From Treponema sp. (lineage in GTDB: Bacteria; Spirochaetota; Spirochaetia; Treponematales; Treponemataceae), in contig JAGCTZ010000055.1 of NCBI GenBank assembly GCA_017963165.1, forward strand, positions 1-48,870: a stretch of 48,870 nucleotides of DNA. Reading direction: 5' to 3'. The position numbers were made by a program, and so were the translations under genes. Each line of letters begins with the position of its first letter. Position 1 is the stretch's first letter. Shown in pieces: positions 6,724 to 16,329 of this stretch. The notes beneath the pieces were generated by a model. The model did not search any database. It saw nothing but the letters and a program-made list of their open reading frames with translations, and had not been told where the DNA came from.

Positions 6724-8840
6724 GTGAAACAATTAGACTGATTAGCATCGTTATTCTTTTTGGACTGGCCTTTTTTTGTTTACAGGTTGGTGTGTTTCTG
6801 TTATCTGGACACAAGCTTAAGAATAACAGCCGCCGTACACTGGCTTTATTGCAATTCATTACAGGCTTCCTGCTTATTTTTGACGCCCTTGCATACATTT
6901 TCAGAGGGCACAGCGGACAGACTGGATTCTATCTGGTTCGTATAAGTAACTTTATGGTTTTTGCCCTTAATTATTTTACGGCTTTTTTCTTCTGTTTTTA
7001 TTCTGTCGAGTTTATAAAATCAGACCTGCTTGATTTTAAGATTCTGGGGACGCCACGTACTTCCATCAAAAACGGTGTTCCAGTTCATCTTTATATCGTT
7101 TTTTACATCTGCCTTTTGGGAATCATCTTAACTTGTGTCAGCCAGTTTACAAATCTTTTTTATTATTTTGATGAAGGAAATTTTTACCACAGAAGCGCGC
7201 TGTATCCTTTAAGTGTTGTGCTCGGACTTTTACCGGGACTCATCACGCTTGTAATGCTTTTTCAATCCAGAAAAGTTTTGCAGAATAATATTTTCATTTC
7301 ACTTTTTGTTTATTGTATTTTTCCTTTAATTGGAATTATTCTTGCTTTGTTTGTTTATGGAATTTCGTGGATAGATATTGGCTACGGTGTTGGAGCGCTT
7401 CATCTATTTTATTCTTCAATAAAACTTATGGAATTGGAATTTTATTCTGATAAGAAAGACGGCACACGGCTCACTCCAAACTACAAACAGGTGCTCACAA
7501 TTCCAGATATGCAGAAACGAATTGTCAGAAATCATATCTGGCAGGTTATCTGTGTGATTTCCGGCGGGCTCCTGGGGCTTCTGATTATAATTTCTATTAC
7601 GGGAATTAATCTGCCGGCAAGAACAATTACCATAGATACTCCTTATTTAGAAAACGACACCACAAAATCTGTTTGCATAACCTTCCAGCGCGATGCCGAA
7701 AAATTCTGGAATGACGATGGTGACGAAACAAGATTAGGCGCTCAATACAACGGAATGATTTACAACAACATGAAAGCCACAGTCATCACCGACTGGAATG
7801 TGACTATTGATGTTGTTCCCGACTGTTCAATTGATCCGGGCCCTTGGAACGGAACCTTTTCTCTTTCAGATACTCATATGAATGTACGAAAGCCGCAGGA
7901 CAAGGACGAAGGAAATATTCACGGAGCAGATTATTATCAGGTTACTGCACTTAAAACTTTGGGTTTTGGCTGCATTATGTATTCGCCGTCTTCTTTTGAG
8001 CCGCTTAATTCAAAAATAGTTTTCACCTACGAAAGTGTTCTTAAACCTATGTCAAATCTTTTATTTGAAATTATAGTAATTTTGCTTGCGATTCTTTTTA
8101 TTGTTTCAATCACAATTTCTTTTGCAGAAGGAAAAATTATCCGCGTTGAAGAAGAAAACAAAAAACTCGAAGACACAGTTAAGGAACGAACCAAGGAACT
8201 TGAAGAAGAAAAGAATCGTTCTGAACATCTGCTTTTGAACATCCTGCCGGAACAAATTGCAAAGCGCCTTTCTATGGACAACAACGCAAAAATTGCCGAC
8301 AAGATTGAAAATGCTTCTGTTCTTTTTGCCGACATCGTTGACTTTACAAAAATGACAAGTACTCTTGATGCCGACACAGTTGTAGGTGCCTTGAACTCTT
8401 TGTATTCCCGCATCGATGAACGAGCCAAACGCGAAGGTATAGAAAAAATCAAAACAATCGGTGACTCGTATATGGCAGCCTCCGGTCTTTTTGGAAATGA
8501 GCCTGCAGAAAAAAATGCGCTTGCTCTTGTAAAGTTTGCACAGGGAATGCTTAAGGATATTGAAGATTTTAATGCCACAAGCAGCGTAAAGCTTTTTATG
8601 AGAATAGGAATAAATAGTGGCAGCCTCATAGCCGGCGTAATCGGAAAAACAAAATTCGTCTACGATATCTGGGGCGACACCGTAAACGTAGCAAGCCGCA
8701 TGGAAAGCTCCGGCGAAACTTCAAAGATTCATGTTTCCGAAAACACTATGGGTCTCACCAAAGCTGCCGTTGATTACTCCGAAGCCATTGAAATGGAAAT
8801 CAAAGGCAAGGGCTCGATGAAGACTTATTTTTTGAAATAA
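6720..8840 (+). CDS. Membrane class III adenylate cyclase with extracytoplasmic CBM2-like domain
   Basis: A 706-residue protein from the ATG at 6720, chosen because GGAG precedes it and it forms an ATGA overlap. About seven membrane spans fill residues 1-235, and another lies near 271-293. An outside domain of about 145 residues (295-440) follows, then a last span (445-468), a charged coiled coil (470-510) and the cyclase domain. The catalytic part has VLFADIVDFTKM (metal-binding Asp), EKIKTIGDSYM (Lys for adenine) and YDIWGDTVNVASRM (second base contact Asp, plus Asn and Arg), a Lys/Asp pair favouring ATP over GTP. The outside domain carries GAQYNGMIYNN, DWNVTIDV, PWNGTFSLS and LGFGCIMYSP, which resemble a family 2 carbohydrate-binding module. 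It is plausibly a polysaccharide-sensing cAMP synthase. Confidence 0.85.
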   Translation: MSETIRLISIVILFGLAFFCLQVGVFLLSGHKLKNNSRRTLALLQFITGFLLIFDALAYIFRGHSGQTGFYLVRISNFMVFALNYFTAFFFCFYSVEFIKSDLLDFKILGTPRTSIKNGVPVHLYIVFYICLLGIILTCVSQFTNLFYYFDEGNFYHRSALYPLSVVLGLLPGLITLVMLFQSRKVLQNNIFISLFVYCIFPLIGIILALFVYGISWIDIGYGVGALHLFYSSIKLMELEFYSDKKDGTRLTPNYKQVLTIPDMQKRIVRNHIWQVICVISGGLLGLLIIISITGINLPARTITIDTPYLENDTTKSVCITFQRDAEKFWNDDGDETRLGAQYNGMIYNNMKATVITDWNVTIDVVPDCSIDPGPWNGTFSLSDTHMNVRKPQDKDEGNIHGADYYQVTALKTLGFGCIMYSPSSFEPLNSKIVFTYESVLKPMSNLLFEIIVILLAILFIVSITISFAEGKIIRVEEENKKLEDTVKERTKELEEEKNRSEHLLLNILPEQIAKRLSMDNNAKIADKIENASVLFADIVDFTKMTSTLDADTVVGALNSLYSRIDERAKREGIEKIKTIGDSYMAASGLFGNEPAEKNALALVKFAQGMLKDIEDFNATSSVKLFMRIGINSGSLIAGVIGKTKFVYDIWGDTVNVASRMESSGETSKIHVSENTMGLTKAAVDYSEAIEMEIKGKGSMKTYFLK

Positions 8841-8849
8841 CAGATCATT

Positions 8850-10715
8850 CTAATTAATCTTAAACAAATCAACTTCCTGTTTAAGATCTGTAAGGTTGCT
8901 CTGATTTTCGTCACTAAGATTATGGCAAAGTTCAACAGACTGTGTAATCTGATTTGAACTGGCTGCCATTGTAATCATAGCATCTGTAATTTCGCGGGTA
9001 ACGTTCGCAAGGTTTGTCATTTCTTCGCCAATTTTTCTGCTGCCTTCAAGAAGAACATTTGTATTTTCTTTTACAGCTTCGGAAGAGGTCTGAATCTCGC
9101 TTATTGCCTGAAGCACCTGAACGCTTCCTTCATTCTGTTCGTCCATTGCGTTCTTAATGACAGTTTCCTGCTCCTGAACTTTATTTGTAAGATCAAAGAT
9201 TACTTCAAATTGATTCTGTACCGATTTTGTATTATCAGAAACATTTTGAATTATTTCCTGAAGAGAACTCAACTGCGATGCAATAGCTTTTCCCTGTGCA
9301 TTTGATTGTTCTGCAAGCTTACGAATTTCATCTGCTACAACAGCAAAACCCTGACCTGCTTCACCCGCATGTGCCGCTTCAATAGCTGCATTCATTGCCA
9401 GAAGATTTGTCTGCGAAGCGATACTCTGTACAACAGTAGAAGCCTGAACCAGCGAAGCCGATTTATCAAGAATTGTTGAAGCAAGCTCAGAAGAGTTATG
9501 AATAATTTCGCGACCCTTTTCCGATTCTGTACCAAGTTCTTTTACAGTCTTACTGTTCTGATCAAGAATCTGAGTTACCGAACGAATATTTGCAACCATT
9601 TCTTCTACAGCACTCGAAGAAGTAGAAACTCCTTCTACCTGAAGATTTACGTTTTTATTAAGGTCAGTAATTGTTGCAATCATATCCTTGATTGTTTCAT
9701 CACTCTTTGCAACTCCTTGAACCTGATTTCCGGCACGCTCCTTTACATTATTGATGTTTGCCGAAATCTGTTCTATTGCAGTTGCAGTCTGTGTCATACT
9801 TGAACTTACATTATTTGCTGTATTCAAAGAAATCTGAACAGTGTTTTCAATATCATTTAAAAGACTGTGAGTTTCGTCCTTAAAAGTGTTAAGGTCATTT
9901 ATAAGCAGCCCAAATTCATTACGAGTAGTAACCGGTAGAGGAAGACCTGTGTAATCTCTTTCGGCAACTTCTTTAGTAAAAGTACGCATAAGTTTTACAC
10001 GACCACTAATTGACCGCATTTGTAAAAAACTTGCAATAACTATAAAAATTGCACTAAGTACGCCTTCGGGGAAGATGTATTGTGCAACAAGACGTCTTGC
10101 AGGAATATCGCTAAGTGCAGTAGAAAGAACCGGAGTAATTGTAAGCAAAAGAAAACCCATGGCTCCAAAAATAGTTATGAAGTTAGAGCGCAAAATAAGA
10201 GACATGGAATGAAATTCTTCTCTAAAAGGCAAATCCTTAAGTGTTTTTTCTACCTTCTGAACAAAAAGACTATAAAAAACCTGGGCAATAAGGAAAACAT
10301 CGCCACAGCAAACGCCATAAAGCGGCAAAGTATCTACAAAAACATCATGAGATGCAAACGAAGCCTTAACAATAATAGCCGAAAGAGGTGCGTTTACAAG
10401 AGCAGCAGCCAGAGTTACCGACTGAAATCTCTTTGCAATCTTGTTAGTTTTGACAATAGACTGAGGGTTAGTAGGATCAAACTCCATTATTTTTCTGGTC
10501 TGAGAAAAATACCAGTAAATAACAAAACCAAGAACTCCAAGAACACTTATAATAGCAACGGGAGAAGTAAATCCCAGCAACGTGTCTTTGAGCGCAAAGA
10601 TTTTAAGATAAACAAAGGTTATCCAGCTGATAAAGAACGGCACATAAAATATGCACATGTAAAAGATAAAATGTATAGGTTGAAATTTAATAAAAGATTT
10701 GTCAGAGTTTCGCAT
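8850..10715 (-). CDS. Methyl-accepting chemotaxis protein
   Basis: A 621-residue chemoreceptor. The N-terminal 235 residues hold about six hydrophobic spans with very short loops instead of a large periplasmic sensor, so it probably senses membrane or cytoplasmic cues. A HAMP-like linker leads into the signalling domain, whose conserved tip reads [20 protein letters not shown] followed by [20 protein letters not shown] (residues about 430-470). The tip contacts CheA and CheW. Glutamine- and glutamate-rich helices on either side are probable methylation regions. GGAG precedes the ATG at 10715. It converges on the cyclase gene with 9 bp between stops. Confidence 0.93.
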   Translation of the reverse strand: MRNSDKSFIKFQPIHFIFYMCIFYVPFFISWITFVYLKIFALKDTLLGFTSPVAIISVLGVLGFVIYWYFSQTRKIMEFDPTNPQSIVKTNKIAKRFQSVTLAAALVNAPLSAIIVKASFASHDVFVDTLPLYGVCCGDVFLIAQVFYSLFVQKVEKTLKDLPFREEFHSMSLILRSNFITIFGAMGFLLLTITPVLSTALSDIPARRLVAQYIFPEGVLSAIFIVIASFLQMRSISGRVKLMRTFTKEVAERDYTGLPLPVTTRNEFGLLINDLNTFKDETHSLLNDIENTVQISLNTANNVSSSMTQTATAIEQISANINNVKERAGNQVQGVAKSDETIKDMIATITDLNKNVNLQVEGVSTSSSAVEEMVANIRSVTQILDQNSKTVKELGTESEKGREIIHNSSELASTILDKSASLVQASTVVQSIASQTNLLAMNAAIEAAHAGEAGQGFAVVADEIRKLAEQSNAQGKAIASQLSSLQEIIQNVSDNTKSVQNQFEVIFDLTNKVQEQETVIKNAMDEQNEGSVQVLQAISEIQTSSEAVKENTNVLLEGSRKIGEEMTNLANVTREITDAMITMAASSNQITQSVELCHNLSDENQSNLTDLKQEVDLFKIN

Positions 10716-10809
10716 TGTCTAGTACTCCATTTTTATGTAATTGTACCATAAATTATAAATCCAAATAGAGAAAAAGACAATGAAAGAAATTCAGGAAATC
10801 AAATACGGT

Positions 10810-11334
10810 TTATTTCAATTCGGCAAGAATAGGCTCAATATATTTTTTGTCAGAAATATCGAAAGATTTAGAAAGCATTTCTACCGTACGCATATCCTCT
10901 TCGGTTGCATCCTTTTTGCACGAAAGAATTTTCAAAAGCATTTTAATTGCCATTTTTGAACCGCCGCTCATTTTGTTCCAATCCAATCCGCCCGGACAGT
11001 AAAAAGCTTTTACCTTAGACCATTCATCATCAGTAAAGTTTCTGCGCAAAGAATTTACAGCTTCATCACTTTCGGCAGGACTTGCACCAACCATAAACAC
11101 AATCAGTTTTTTGCCGGCAGCAGAAAGCGAAGGAATCAATTTTTTGAACCATGCAACTTTTGAAATTCCGCCAGCCATACACCAGCCGCCAAACACAATT
11201 GCATCATATTCAGCAAGCTTAGATTTGCGTGCCTTCTTTAATTCCACGCAGTCGCAGCCCGCAGCTTCGCTTATCCATTCTGCATATTTTTTTGTGAATC
11301 CAGTCTGACTCTTATAAATAACAATAGCTTTCAT
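10810..11334 (-). CDS. Flavodoxin-domain protein, HemG-like
   Basis: A 174-residue FMN-binding protein. The N-terminus MKAIVIYKSQTGFTKKYAEW is the flavodoxin phosphate-binding loop, and YDAIVFGGWCMAGGISK is the second flavin contact. Length and layout match flavodoxin_5/HemG-like proteins; HemG itself oxidises protoporphyrinogen IX, but many relatives are of unknown function. The start at 11334 is chosen over the upstream extension because GGAG is correctly placed and the flavodoxin fold starts immediately; the extension would run through a GC-rich repeat. No heme genes are nearby. Confidence 0.82.
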   Translation of the reverse strand: MKAIVIYKSQTGFTKKYAEWISEAAGCDCVELKKARKSKLAEYDAIVFGGWCMAGGISKVAWFKKLIPSLSAAGKKLIVFMVGASPAESDEAVNSLRRNFTDDEWSKVKAFYCPGGLDWNKMSGGSKMAIKMLLKILSCKKDATEEDMRTVEMLSKSFDISDKKYIEPILAELK

Positions 11335-11364
11335 TTTGAAAATCTCCAGTTTAATAATATTATG

Positions 11365-11466
11365 GCGGTTCCGGCTCGCAAAAGCAAGCCGTCGGGCTTT
11401 GCGGGGTTCCGCTTTCGCTCCATTGCTGCGCAACGCGCTTTGCGCGCCCCTCCAATCCCTAACCGT
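11365..11466. repeat. GC-rich palindromic intergenic element, copy 1
   Basis: A GC-rich island of about 100 bp in AT-rich surroundings, with stems such as GGCT-CGCAAAAG-AGCC and GCGC-AAAGCGCG. Read on the minus strand it begins GTTAGGGATTGGAGGGGCG and ends near GGAACC. Copy 2 at 44418-44512 begins GTTAGGCACTGGAAGGGGGCG. It lies downstream of the small membrane gene and upstream of the flavodoxin gene. Elements starting GTTAGGGA-TGGA-GGG are, from memory, widespread in several phyla. Confidence 0.65.
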
Positions 11467-11528
11467 TTTAATCTTGTGATGTTGTGCAAAGAACTTGTAA
11501 AAGAGTTTTAGGCGAAGAAAACGTTTCT

Positions 11529-11762
11529 TTAAGAATCCTTTTTAACCTTTCTGATAAACGATTTATATTTCTTTTTTTCGTCTGCCCAGGTTCCGTAAAG
11601 TTCCTGTCCGGAAACGCCGTCTAAATCCTTTTGATTTTGAATTCTGCTTGTTGTATTATTATTTTTGTTGTCGACTCGTTCTTTTATAGAGATAATCAAA
11701 ATGATAAGAGCAATAACTGCTGCTATGCTCATTAAAACAATAAAATAAATGTATTTCATCAC
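11529..11762 (-). CDS. Small single-span membrane protein after the Bce kinase gene
   Basis: A 77-residue protein with one N-terminal hydrophobic span (residues 4-26, YIYFIVLMSIAAVIALIILI) and a charged cytoplasmic tail ending KKKYKSFIRKVKKDS. I do not recognise a family. It starts 5 bp after the stop of the sensor kinase gene with AGGTG in front of its ATG, so it is probably the last gene of the bce-like operon. A role as a small accessory or stability factor of the kinase or transporter is a guess from position only. Confidence 0.6.
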   Translation of the reverse strand: MMKYIYFIVLMSIAAVIALIILIISIKERVDNKNNNTTSRIQNQKDLDGVSGQELYGTWADEKKKYKSFIRKVKKDS

Positions 11763-11767
11763 CTATA

Positions 11768-12694
11768 TTATATCAGTTTTTCGCTTATATTCAAATAAAA
11801 TGTGCTGCCCTTGCCGGGGGTGCTTTGTGCTGTAATTGGAACTTCCAGAAGGTCTGCCGCTTTAGAACAAAGGTACAAACCAAGACCGCTTGATTTTTCA
11901 TTAAGTCTTCCGTTTGTGCCTGTGTAGCCTTTTTCAAAAATGCGTGGAAGATCTTCCGGGGCAATCCCAATTCCCGTGTCGCTTACACTAAGTTTGCCCT
12001 TCTGTAATGTGATGCTTATTGCTCCTGACTGTGTATATTTGATAGCGTTTGAAACAAGCTGTTCTAAAATACAGCAGAACCATTTTTTATCAATTACAAT
12101 TTTTTCTGTACAGCCGTCGTATTCAAGCTTAAGTTTTTTGTAAATAAATTGAGAGGCATACTTTCTTATAACTTCGCGGATAAGTTCATCAAGAGAATAT
12201 TCCTGTATAAGCAAATCATTCGAACTGCTTCCCAAACGCTGATATGACAAAACCATATCGGTGTATTGTTCTATGCGGAAAAGTTCTTCCTGCAAGGCAG
12301 CGTGATTTAGTTCTCTTTTGTTAGCTTTGTCTAACTCAAGCTTTAATACAGCAATAGGAGTTTTAATCTGATGTACCCAGACTGTATAAAAATCCTGCAT
12401 TTCTTTTTGCTGGCTCGAAAACTCCGCCGAAAGCTTTGCGATTTTATCTTCAAGAAGAGCTATTTTTTCCAGACATTCCTGTCGGGTAAGATTTTGCGAA
12501 GTCTTAATAAATTTAATTACAAAAGCACAAATCAAAAAGAAAAAGGAAATTGCCGATGCATAAAAAAAAGGCTCCAGTTTAAGATCATACAACCAGAACA
12601 CAATGAAAATCGAAAGAGAATAAATACAAAAAATCACAAAAGGCAGGACAAACTCTTTTAAACAGTCAAGCAGAACCTTGGTTTTTCTTTTCAT
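11768..12694 (-). CDS. BceS-like intramembrane-sensing histidine kinase
   Basis: A 308-residue kinase. Two spans (about 15-36 and 41-63) are joined by only a few residues, the layout of intramembrane-sensing kinases, which detect their stimulus through a partner transporter. The phospho-acceptor motif is VWVHQIKTPIA with His108. The ATP-binding domain has the N box LEQLVSNAIKYT, the G1 box VSDTGIGIAPEDL and the G2 box GLGLYLCSKAA. Its ATG overlaps the response regulator stop (ATGA). In Bce systems the permease signals antimicrobial-peptide flux to this kinase. Confidence 0.9.
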   Translation of the reverse strand: MKRKTKVLLDCLKEFVLPFVIFCIYSLSIFIVFWLYDLKLEPFFYASAISFFFLICAFVIKFIKTSQNLTRQECLEKIALLEDKIAKLSAEFSSQQKEMQDFYTVWVHQIKTPIAVLKLELDKANKRELNHAALQEELFRIEQYTDMVLSYQRLGSSSNDLLIQEYSLDELIREVIRKYASQFIYKKLKLEYDGCTEKIVIDKKWFCCILEQLVSNAIKYTQSGAISITLQKGKLSVSDTGIGIAPEDLPRIFEKGYTGTNGRLNEKSSGLGLYLCSKAADLLEVPITAQSTPGKGSTFYLNISEKLI

Positions 12695-13362
12695 ACAAGC
12701 ATGTATCCTATTCCCGATTTTGTAACGATTACATCAACAAGTCCGTTTTCTTCAAGCTTTTTTCTAAGTCGGCCAACATTTACTGTAAGCGTATTTTCTT
12801 CTACGTAAATGTCATTCTGCCACAGTGCTTTCATCAAATCATCACGGCTTACAAATTTGCCTTTGTTATCAATCAAAAATAAAAGGATTCTAAGTTCATT
12901 TTTTGTAAGCTCAATTTTTTTGCCGTTGTAGGTAACGCAGGCTTCGGAAGGTTTTAACACTGCTCCATGGAATTCAAGGCCGCTGCCTGCTTCTGAAATT
13001 TCGTAGGTACGGCGAAGCACAGCCTGAATCTTTGCGTTCAACACCATTGAGTCCACAGGCTTTGGAATAAAATCATCGCCGCCAAGGCCTATGGCTGTAA
13101 CAATGTTCATGTTGTCCGAAGCAGAAGAAAGAAAAACAATCGGAACCTTTGATATTTTACGGATTTCACCGCACCAGTGAAAACCATTGTAATAGGGAAG
13201 CTTTATATCAAGTAGAACAAGCTGCGGCTGGTACTGCAAAAACTCTTCCGTTACGTTACGAAAATCTGTGATAGTTTTGATTTCGTTTCCGTATTCCGAA
13301 AGAGTTTTTTCTATTGCCTGAGCAAGTGCGGTGTCATCTTCTATAAGTAGAATCTTATACAT
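12691..13362 (-). CDS. BceR-like OmpR-family response regulator
   Basis: A 223-residue two-domain regulator. The receiver has the acidic pair IEDD, the phospho-acceptor LLDIKLP with Asp52, the switch Ser/Thr in FLSSAS and the conserved Lys in IPKPVD. The C-terminal winged helix reads LTKNELRILLFLIDNKGKFVSRDDL and NVGRLRKKLE. The family binds direct or inverted repeats upstream of the cognate bceAB genes, and candidate repeats are at 16330-16362. AAGG precedes the ATG. A REP-like palindrome lies between this gene and the permease gene. Confidence 0.92.
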   Translation of the reverse strand: MYKILLIEDDTALAQAIEKTLSEYGNEIKTITDFRNVTEEFLQYQPQLVLLDIKLPYYNGFHWCGEIRKISKVPIVFLSSASDNMNIVTAIGLGGDDFIPKPVDSMVLNAKIQAVLRRTYEISEAGSGLEFHGAVLKPSEACVTYNGKKIELTKNELRILLFLIDNKGKFVSRDDLMKALWQNDIYVEENTLTVNVGRLRKKLEENGLVDVIVTKSGIGYMLV

Positions 13363-13375
13363 AATTATACCTTGA

Positions 13376-13403
13376 GGGGCCCTTCGAGAGCCTCAGGGAC
13401 CCC
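13376..13403. repeat. REP-like palindrome between bceB-like and bceR-like genes
   Basis: A 28-bp imperfect palindrome, GGGGCCCTTCGAGAGCCTCA followed by GGGACCCC. Its reverse complement matches the copy at 26953-26980 at 25 of 28 positions and shares the core GGTCCCTGAG and CGAAGGGCC with the pair at 16232-16274. It probably folds in the operon mRNA and could set the ratio of transporter to regulator transcripts. Confidence 0.7.
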
Positions 13404-13411
13404 AGTGACCA

Positions 13412-15457
13412 CTAGTGTACTATCTTATAATATGTTTTTGCAGTGATTGAGTAAATAACAACGTAGACAGTTGCAAAAACAAAGAAGGTAATACTAGTAC
13501 ACAAAACAAAGAGAGAAAGTTTTGGCAGCAAAAGTAAACTAAGCAGACGCAGAAGCAGAGGAAAAGCAAAGCAGGTGTGGAGTCCGGCAACAAGCAGCGG
13601 CAAAAAGAATACCAGCAGAATCTGAGTTCTGATGCTGCCTTTAACTTCGTTTTGACTCATGCCTATTTTTTCCATAATCTGGAAGCGTCGGCGGTCCTCA
13701 TAGCCTTCGGAAATCTGTTTATAGTAAATGATGAGGGCAGTTGCAAAAAGGAATACTAAGCCCAAAAGAATTCCCAGGAACAAAAAGGAGCCGTACATGC
13801 CCTTAATCCAGGTCTGTGTATCCCAAAGGGAATCAGAAGAAACATAAAGTAAATTGCCTTCTTCAAAACCTTTCTGTGCATAAACATACTTATTGATTTC
13901 TGAAGAAATAATCTTGTCCATTTCAAAGCCTGCTGCACAGGCCGCAGCCTTATCTGCATATTTAACTGCCAGACGATGGGTAAAATCATCGGCCTTGGAG
14001 CCAAGGGCTTCTTTCTGAACCTCATAAATTCTATTGACTATATCCTGGTCAGGAAGAACAATTCCGTAGGTTGTAAGAAATGAAATTGAAGTATTGCTGC
14101 GGACCGGGAAAGAATTCAGAGTCTGTGCAATCTTAAAATCTTTTCCGGCAAGTGTAAGGACTTTTTCCTGGTAGGCTTTTGTGTCCCCTTTTACAATTGT
14201 ACAGAAAGCAATCTCATCATCTTTAAGGTTAAGCTCCTGGCCGGTAATTACAGCATATTCATCCTGAGTAATCAAAATAAATTCTACCGCCTCGCTGAAA
14301 TTCTGCGGATATGAACTTGTGTCAAGCTTGCCGTTTTTCATCTTATAATCAACTACAAGAAATGACTGCTCCATAATTCTTTGAATGTCAAGGCCCTTTT
14401 CTTGAGAGGCTTTTTCTACTGCGGCTTTTACTACATCATTTGGAACGTCTTTGTAATTATCTTTTGGTGCTTCGTAACGTGCATGAATATAAAGCTCCTG
14501 CTGATACTTGGAAGAAAAAATATCTTCCATGCCGGAGTAAAGACTTACGGTTGTAGAAATCAAAACCAGAACACCGGTGGACAAAATACAGATGGAAGCA
14601 AGTCCAACAGCATTCTGCTTCATTCTGTAAAGAAGGCCGGAAACAGAAGTCATATGCTTTTTGTTGTAATAATAATTTTTGTTTGCCTTGAGTCTTTTAA
14701 GCACAAAGGTTGTTCCTGTAACAAAAAGAAAGTAGGTGCCTATTATTACAAGAATTACAGCCAGAAAGAAAATCGGCAGGGCGCTGATTGGATCTTTTGT
14801 TGCCAGGGCAAGATAGTAGCCGCCTGCAAGAGTAAGAGTCCCAACTACCAGCATGAGCCATTTTACCTTTGGTTCTTTTTCTCCGGTACTGGCGCTGGCA
14901 ATAAGTTCTACAGGCTTCATTCTTGCAATGTTTATGAGGTTTACAAAATAAGTAAATAAATCAATCAGAACAAATCCAAGGATGGAAGGAAAAATTGTGC
15001 TGGCCTTAAGATAATAAAAACCAAGGACAGAAGTTACATTCAAAAGCTTGCAGATAAAAAGGGCACAAAGCTTATAAAAAAGCATTCCAAAAAGAATGCC
15101 GCAGATTATACCAGCCAGATTGCTTATAGCAGATTCAGAAAAGAGGATTTTTCCAACGTGGCGTTTTTCCAGGCCCAGAACATTGTAAAGGCCAAATTCT
15201 CTTTTGCGTTGCTTCATCAAAAAGCTATTGGTGTAGAGCATAAGAATTACCGAAAGCAAAGTTACAACAGAAATTCCAATGAACATAAAAAATGGAAGAT
15301 ACTGGCCGCCGTAAACAGATTTAAGACGCTCGTCGCGGTAAAGGGTGTATACAATATAATAGCTTGCAAGAAGTCCTGCTTCTGTTAAGATGCGTGGAAC
15401 AAAAAAGCGGTAGTTTTTCTTTATATTTTGCAATGCCATTCGTGGGTAAAGATTCAT
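13412..15457 (-). CDS. BceB-like ABC transporter permease (FtsX-type)
   Basis: A 681-residue membrane protein with the family's ten-span plan: one span near residue 20, three spans around 55-180, further spans at about 200-250 and 285-310, a large extracellular domain of roughly 200 residues (315-520) and a final group of spans (530-675). FtsX-like helical parts are visible around LKRLKANKNYYYNKKHMTS and RRFQIMEKIGMSQNEVKGS. BceB-type permeases bind complexes of peptide antibiotics with lipid carriers and pass the signal to the BceS kinase. Its ATG overlaps the ATPase stop (ATGA). The substrate, bacitracin-like or lantibiotic-like, cannot be told from sequence. Confidence 0.9.
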   Translation of the reverse strand: MNLYPRMALQNIKKNYRFFVPRILTEAGLLASYYIVYTLYRDERLKSVYGGQYLPFFMFIGISVVTLLSVILMLYTNSFLMKQRKREFGLYNVLGLEKRHVGKILFSESAISNLAGIICGILFGMLFYKLCALFICKLLNVTSVLGFYYLKASTIFPSILGFVLIDLFTYFVNLINIARMKPVELIASASTGEKEPKVKWLMLVVGTLTLAGGYYLALATKDPISALPIFFLAVILVIIGTYFLFVTGTTFVLKRLKANKNYYYNKKHMTSVSGLLYRMKQNAVGLASICILSTGVLVLISTTVSLYSGMEDIFSSKYQQELYIHARYEAPKDNYKDVPNDVVKAAVEKASQEKGLDIQRIMEQSFLVVDYKMKNGKLDTSSYPQNFSEAVEFILITQDEYAVITGQELNLKDDEIAFCTIVKGDTKAYQEKVLTLAGKDFKIAQTLNSFPVRSNTSISFLTTYGIVLPDQDIVNRIYEVQKEALGSKADDFTHRLAVKYADKAAACAAGFEMDKIISSEINKYVYAQKGFEEGNLLYVSSDSLWDTQTWIKGMYGSFLFLGILLGLVFLFATALIIYYKQISEGYEDRRRFQIMEKIGMSQNEVKGSIRTQILLVFFLPLLVAGLHTCFAFPLLLRLLSLLLLPKLSLFVLCTSITFFVFATVYVVIYSITAKTYYKIVH

Positions 15458-16215
15458 TTTGCTTCTCCTTTTCTGAGCATTGTAAGTGTGTCAGAAATTT
15501 TTTGATAAAGCTCTTCGTTTGTGCTTTCGCCTCTGTAAATCTGATGGAAAACAACACCATCGCGGATAAACAGAATTCTGTTTGCATGAGAAGCGGCATC
15601 TGTTGAGTGAGTTACCATAAGAATTGTCTGACCGCTTTTGTTCATTTTTTCGAACACGCGCAGAAGGTCAGAAGAAGACTGAGAGTCCAGAGCACCGGTT
15701 GGTTCATCTGCAAGAAGGAGTTTTGGGTTTGTAATGACTGCTCTTGCAGCAGCGGCACGCTGCTTTTGTCCGCCTGAAACCTCGTAAGGATATTTATTCA
15801 AAAGTTCTGAAATTCCAAGAGATTGTGCGATTGGTTCAAGACGCTCGTTCATTTCGGCAACGCTTTTTCCACTAAGCACAAGCGGTAACAAAATGTTGTC
15901 TTTAAGAGTAAAGGTGTCGAGCAGGTTGAATTCCTGAAAAACAAAACCAAGATTTTCGCGTCGGAAAGATGCAAGCTCCTTGTCTTTAATGTCTGCAAGG
16001 TTTTTCTGATCAAGCATTACGCTGCCTGCAGTAGCCTTGTCCAGTGCTGCAAGAATATTTAAAAGCGTGGTTTTACCCGAGCCAGATTCTCCCATGATTG
16101 CAACATATTCGCCTTCTTCTACCGAAAAAGTTACGCCCTTAAGAGCCTGTACCTGGTTTCCGCCAAATCGGCCGGTATAAGTTTTTTTCAAATCTTTAAC
16201 ATCAAGAATTGTCAT
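15454..16215 (-). CDS. BceA-like ABC transporter ATPase
   Basis: A 253-residue ATPase of the MacB/LolD/BceA type. Walker A is GESGSGKTT, the signature is EVSGGQKQR, Walker B is LLLADEPTGALDS and the switch His is in MVTHSTDAAS. It starts MTILDVKDLKKTYTGRFGG with a correctly spaced AGGAG. It is the first gene of the operon, followed by the permease with a 4-bp overlap. Two REP-like palindromes lie immediately upstream of the ribosome-binding site, within the presumed 5' untranslated region, and tandem 11-bp repeats lie further upstream. Confidence 0.94.
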   Translation of the reverse strand: MTILDVKDLKKTYTGRFGGNQVQALKGVTFSVEEGEYVAIMGESGSGKTTLLNILAALDKATAGSVMLDQKNLADIKDKELASFRRENLGFVFQEFNLLDTFTLKDNILLPLVLSGKSVAEMNERLEPIAQSLGISELLNKYPYEVSGGQKQRAAAARAVITNPKLLLADEPTGALDSQSSSDLLRVFEKMNKSGQTILMVTHSTDAASHANRILFIRDGVVFHQIYRGESTNEELYQKISDTLTMLRKGEAK

Positions 16216-16231
16216 ATAAAATCTCCTATGC

Positions 16232-16274
16232 GGTCCCTGAGCGACAAGGGGGTCCCTGAGCCTGTCGAAGGGCC
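16232..16274. repeat. Two tandem REP-like palindromes upstream of bceA-like gene
   Basis: A partial unit, GGTCCCTGAGCGACAAGGG (16232-16250), is followed directly by a full unit with GGTCCCTGAGCCTGTCGAAG then GGCC (16251-16274). They are the same family as the elements at 13376 and 26953. They fall between the likely promoter and the ATG at 16215, so they should be transcribed into the operon leader. Confidence 0.75.
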
Positions 16275-16329
16275 TTTATTTAATTCTATAGTATCACACC
16301 AGAATTTTCTAAGACATCGATTTTCATTA

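Noticed and set aside
8027..8629. 200-residue minus-strand ORF inside the cyclase gene
   Set aside because: Serine- and arginine-rich shadow frame of the cyclase domain; no domain and no start signal.
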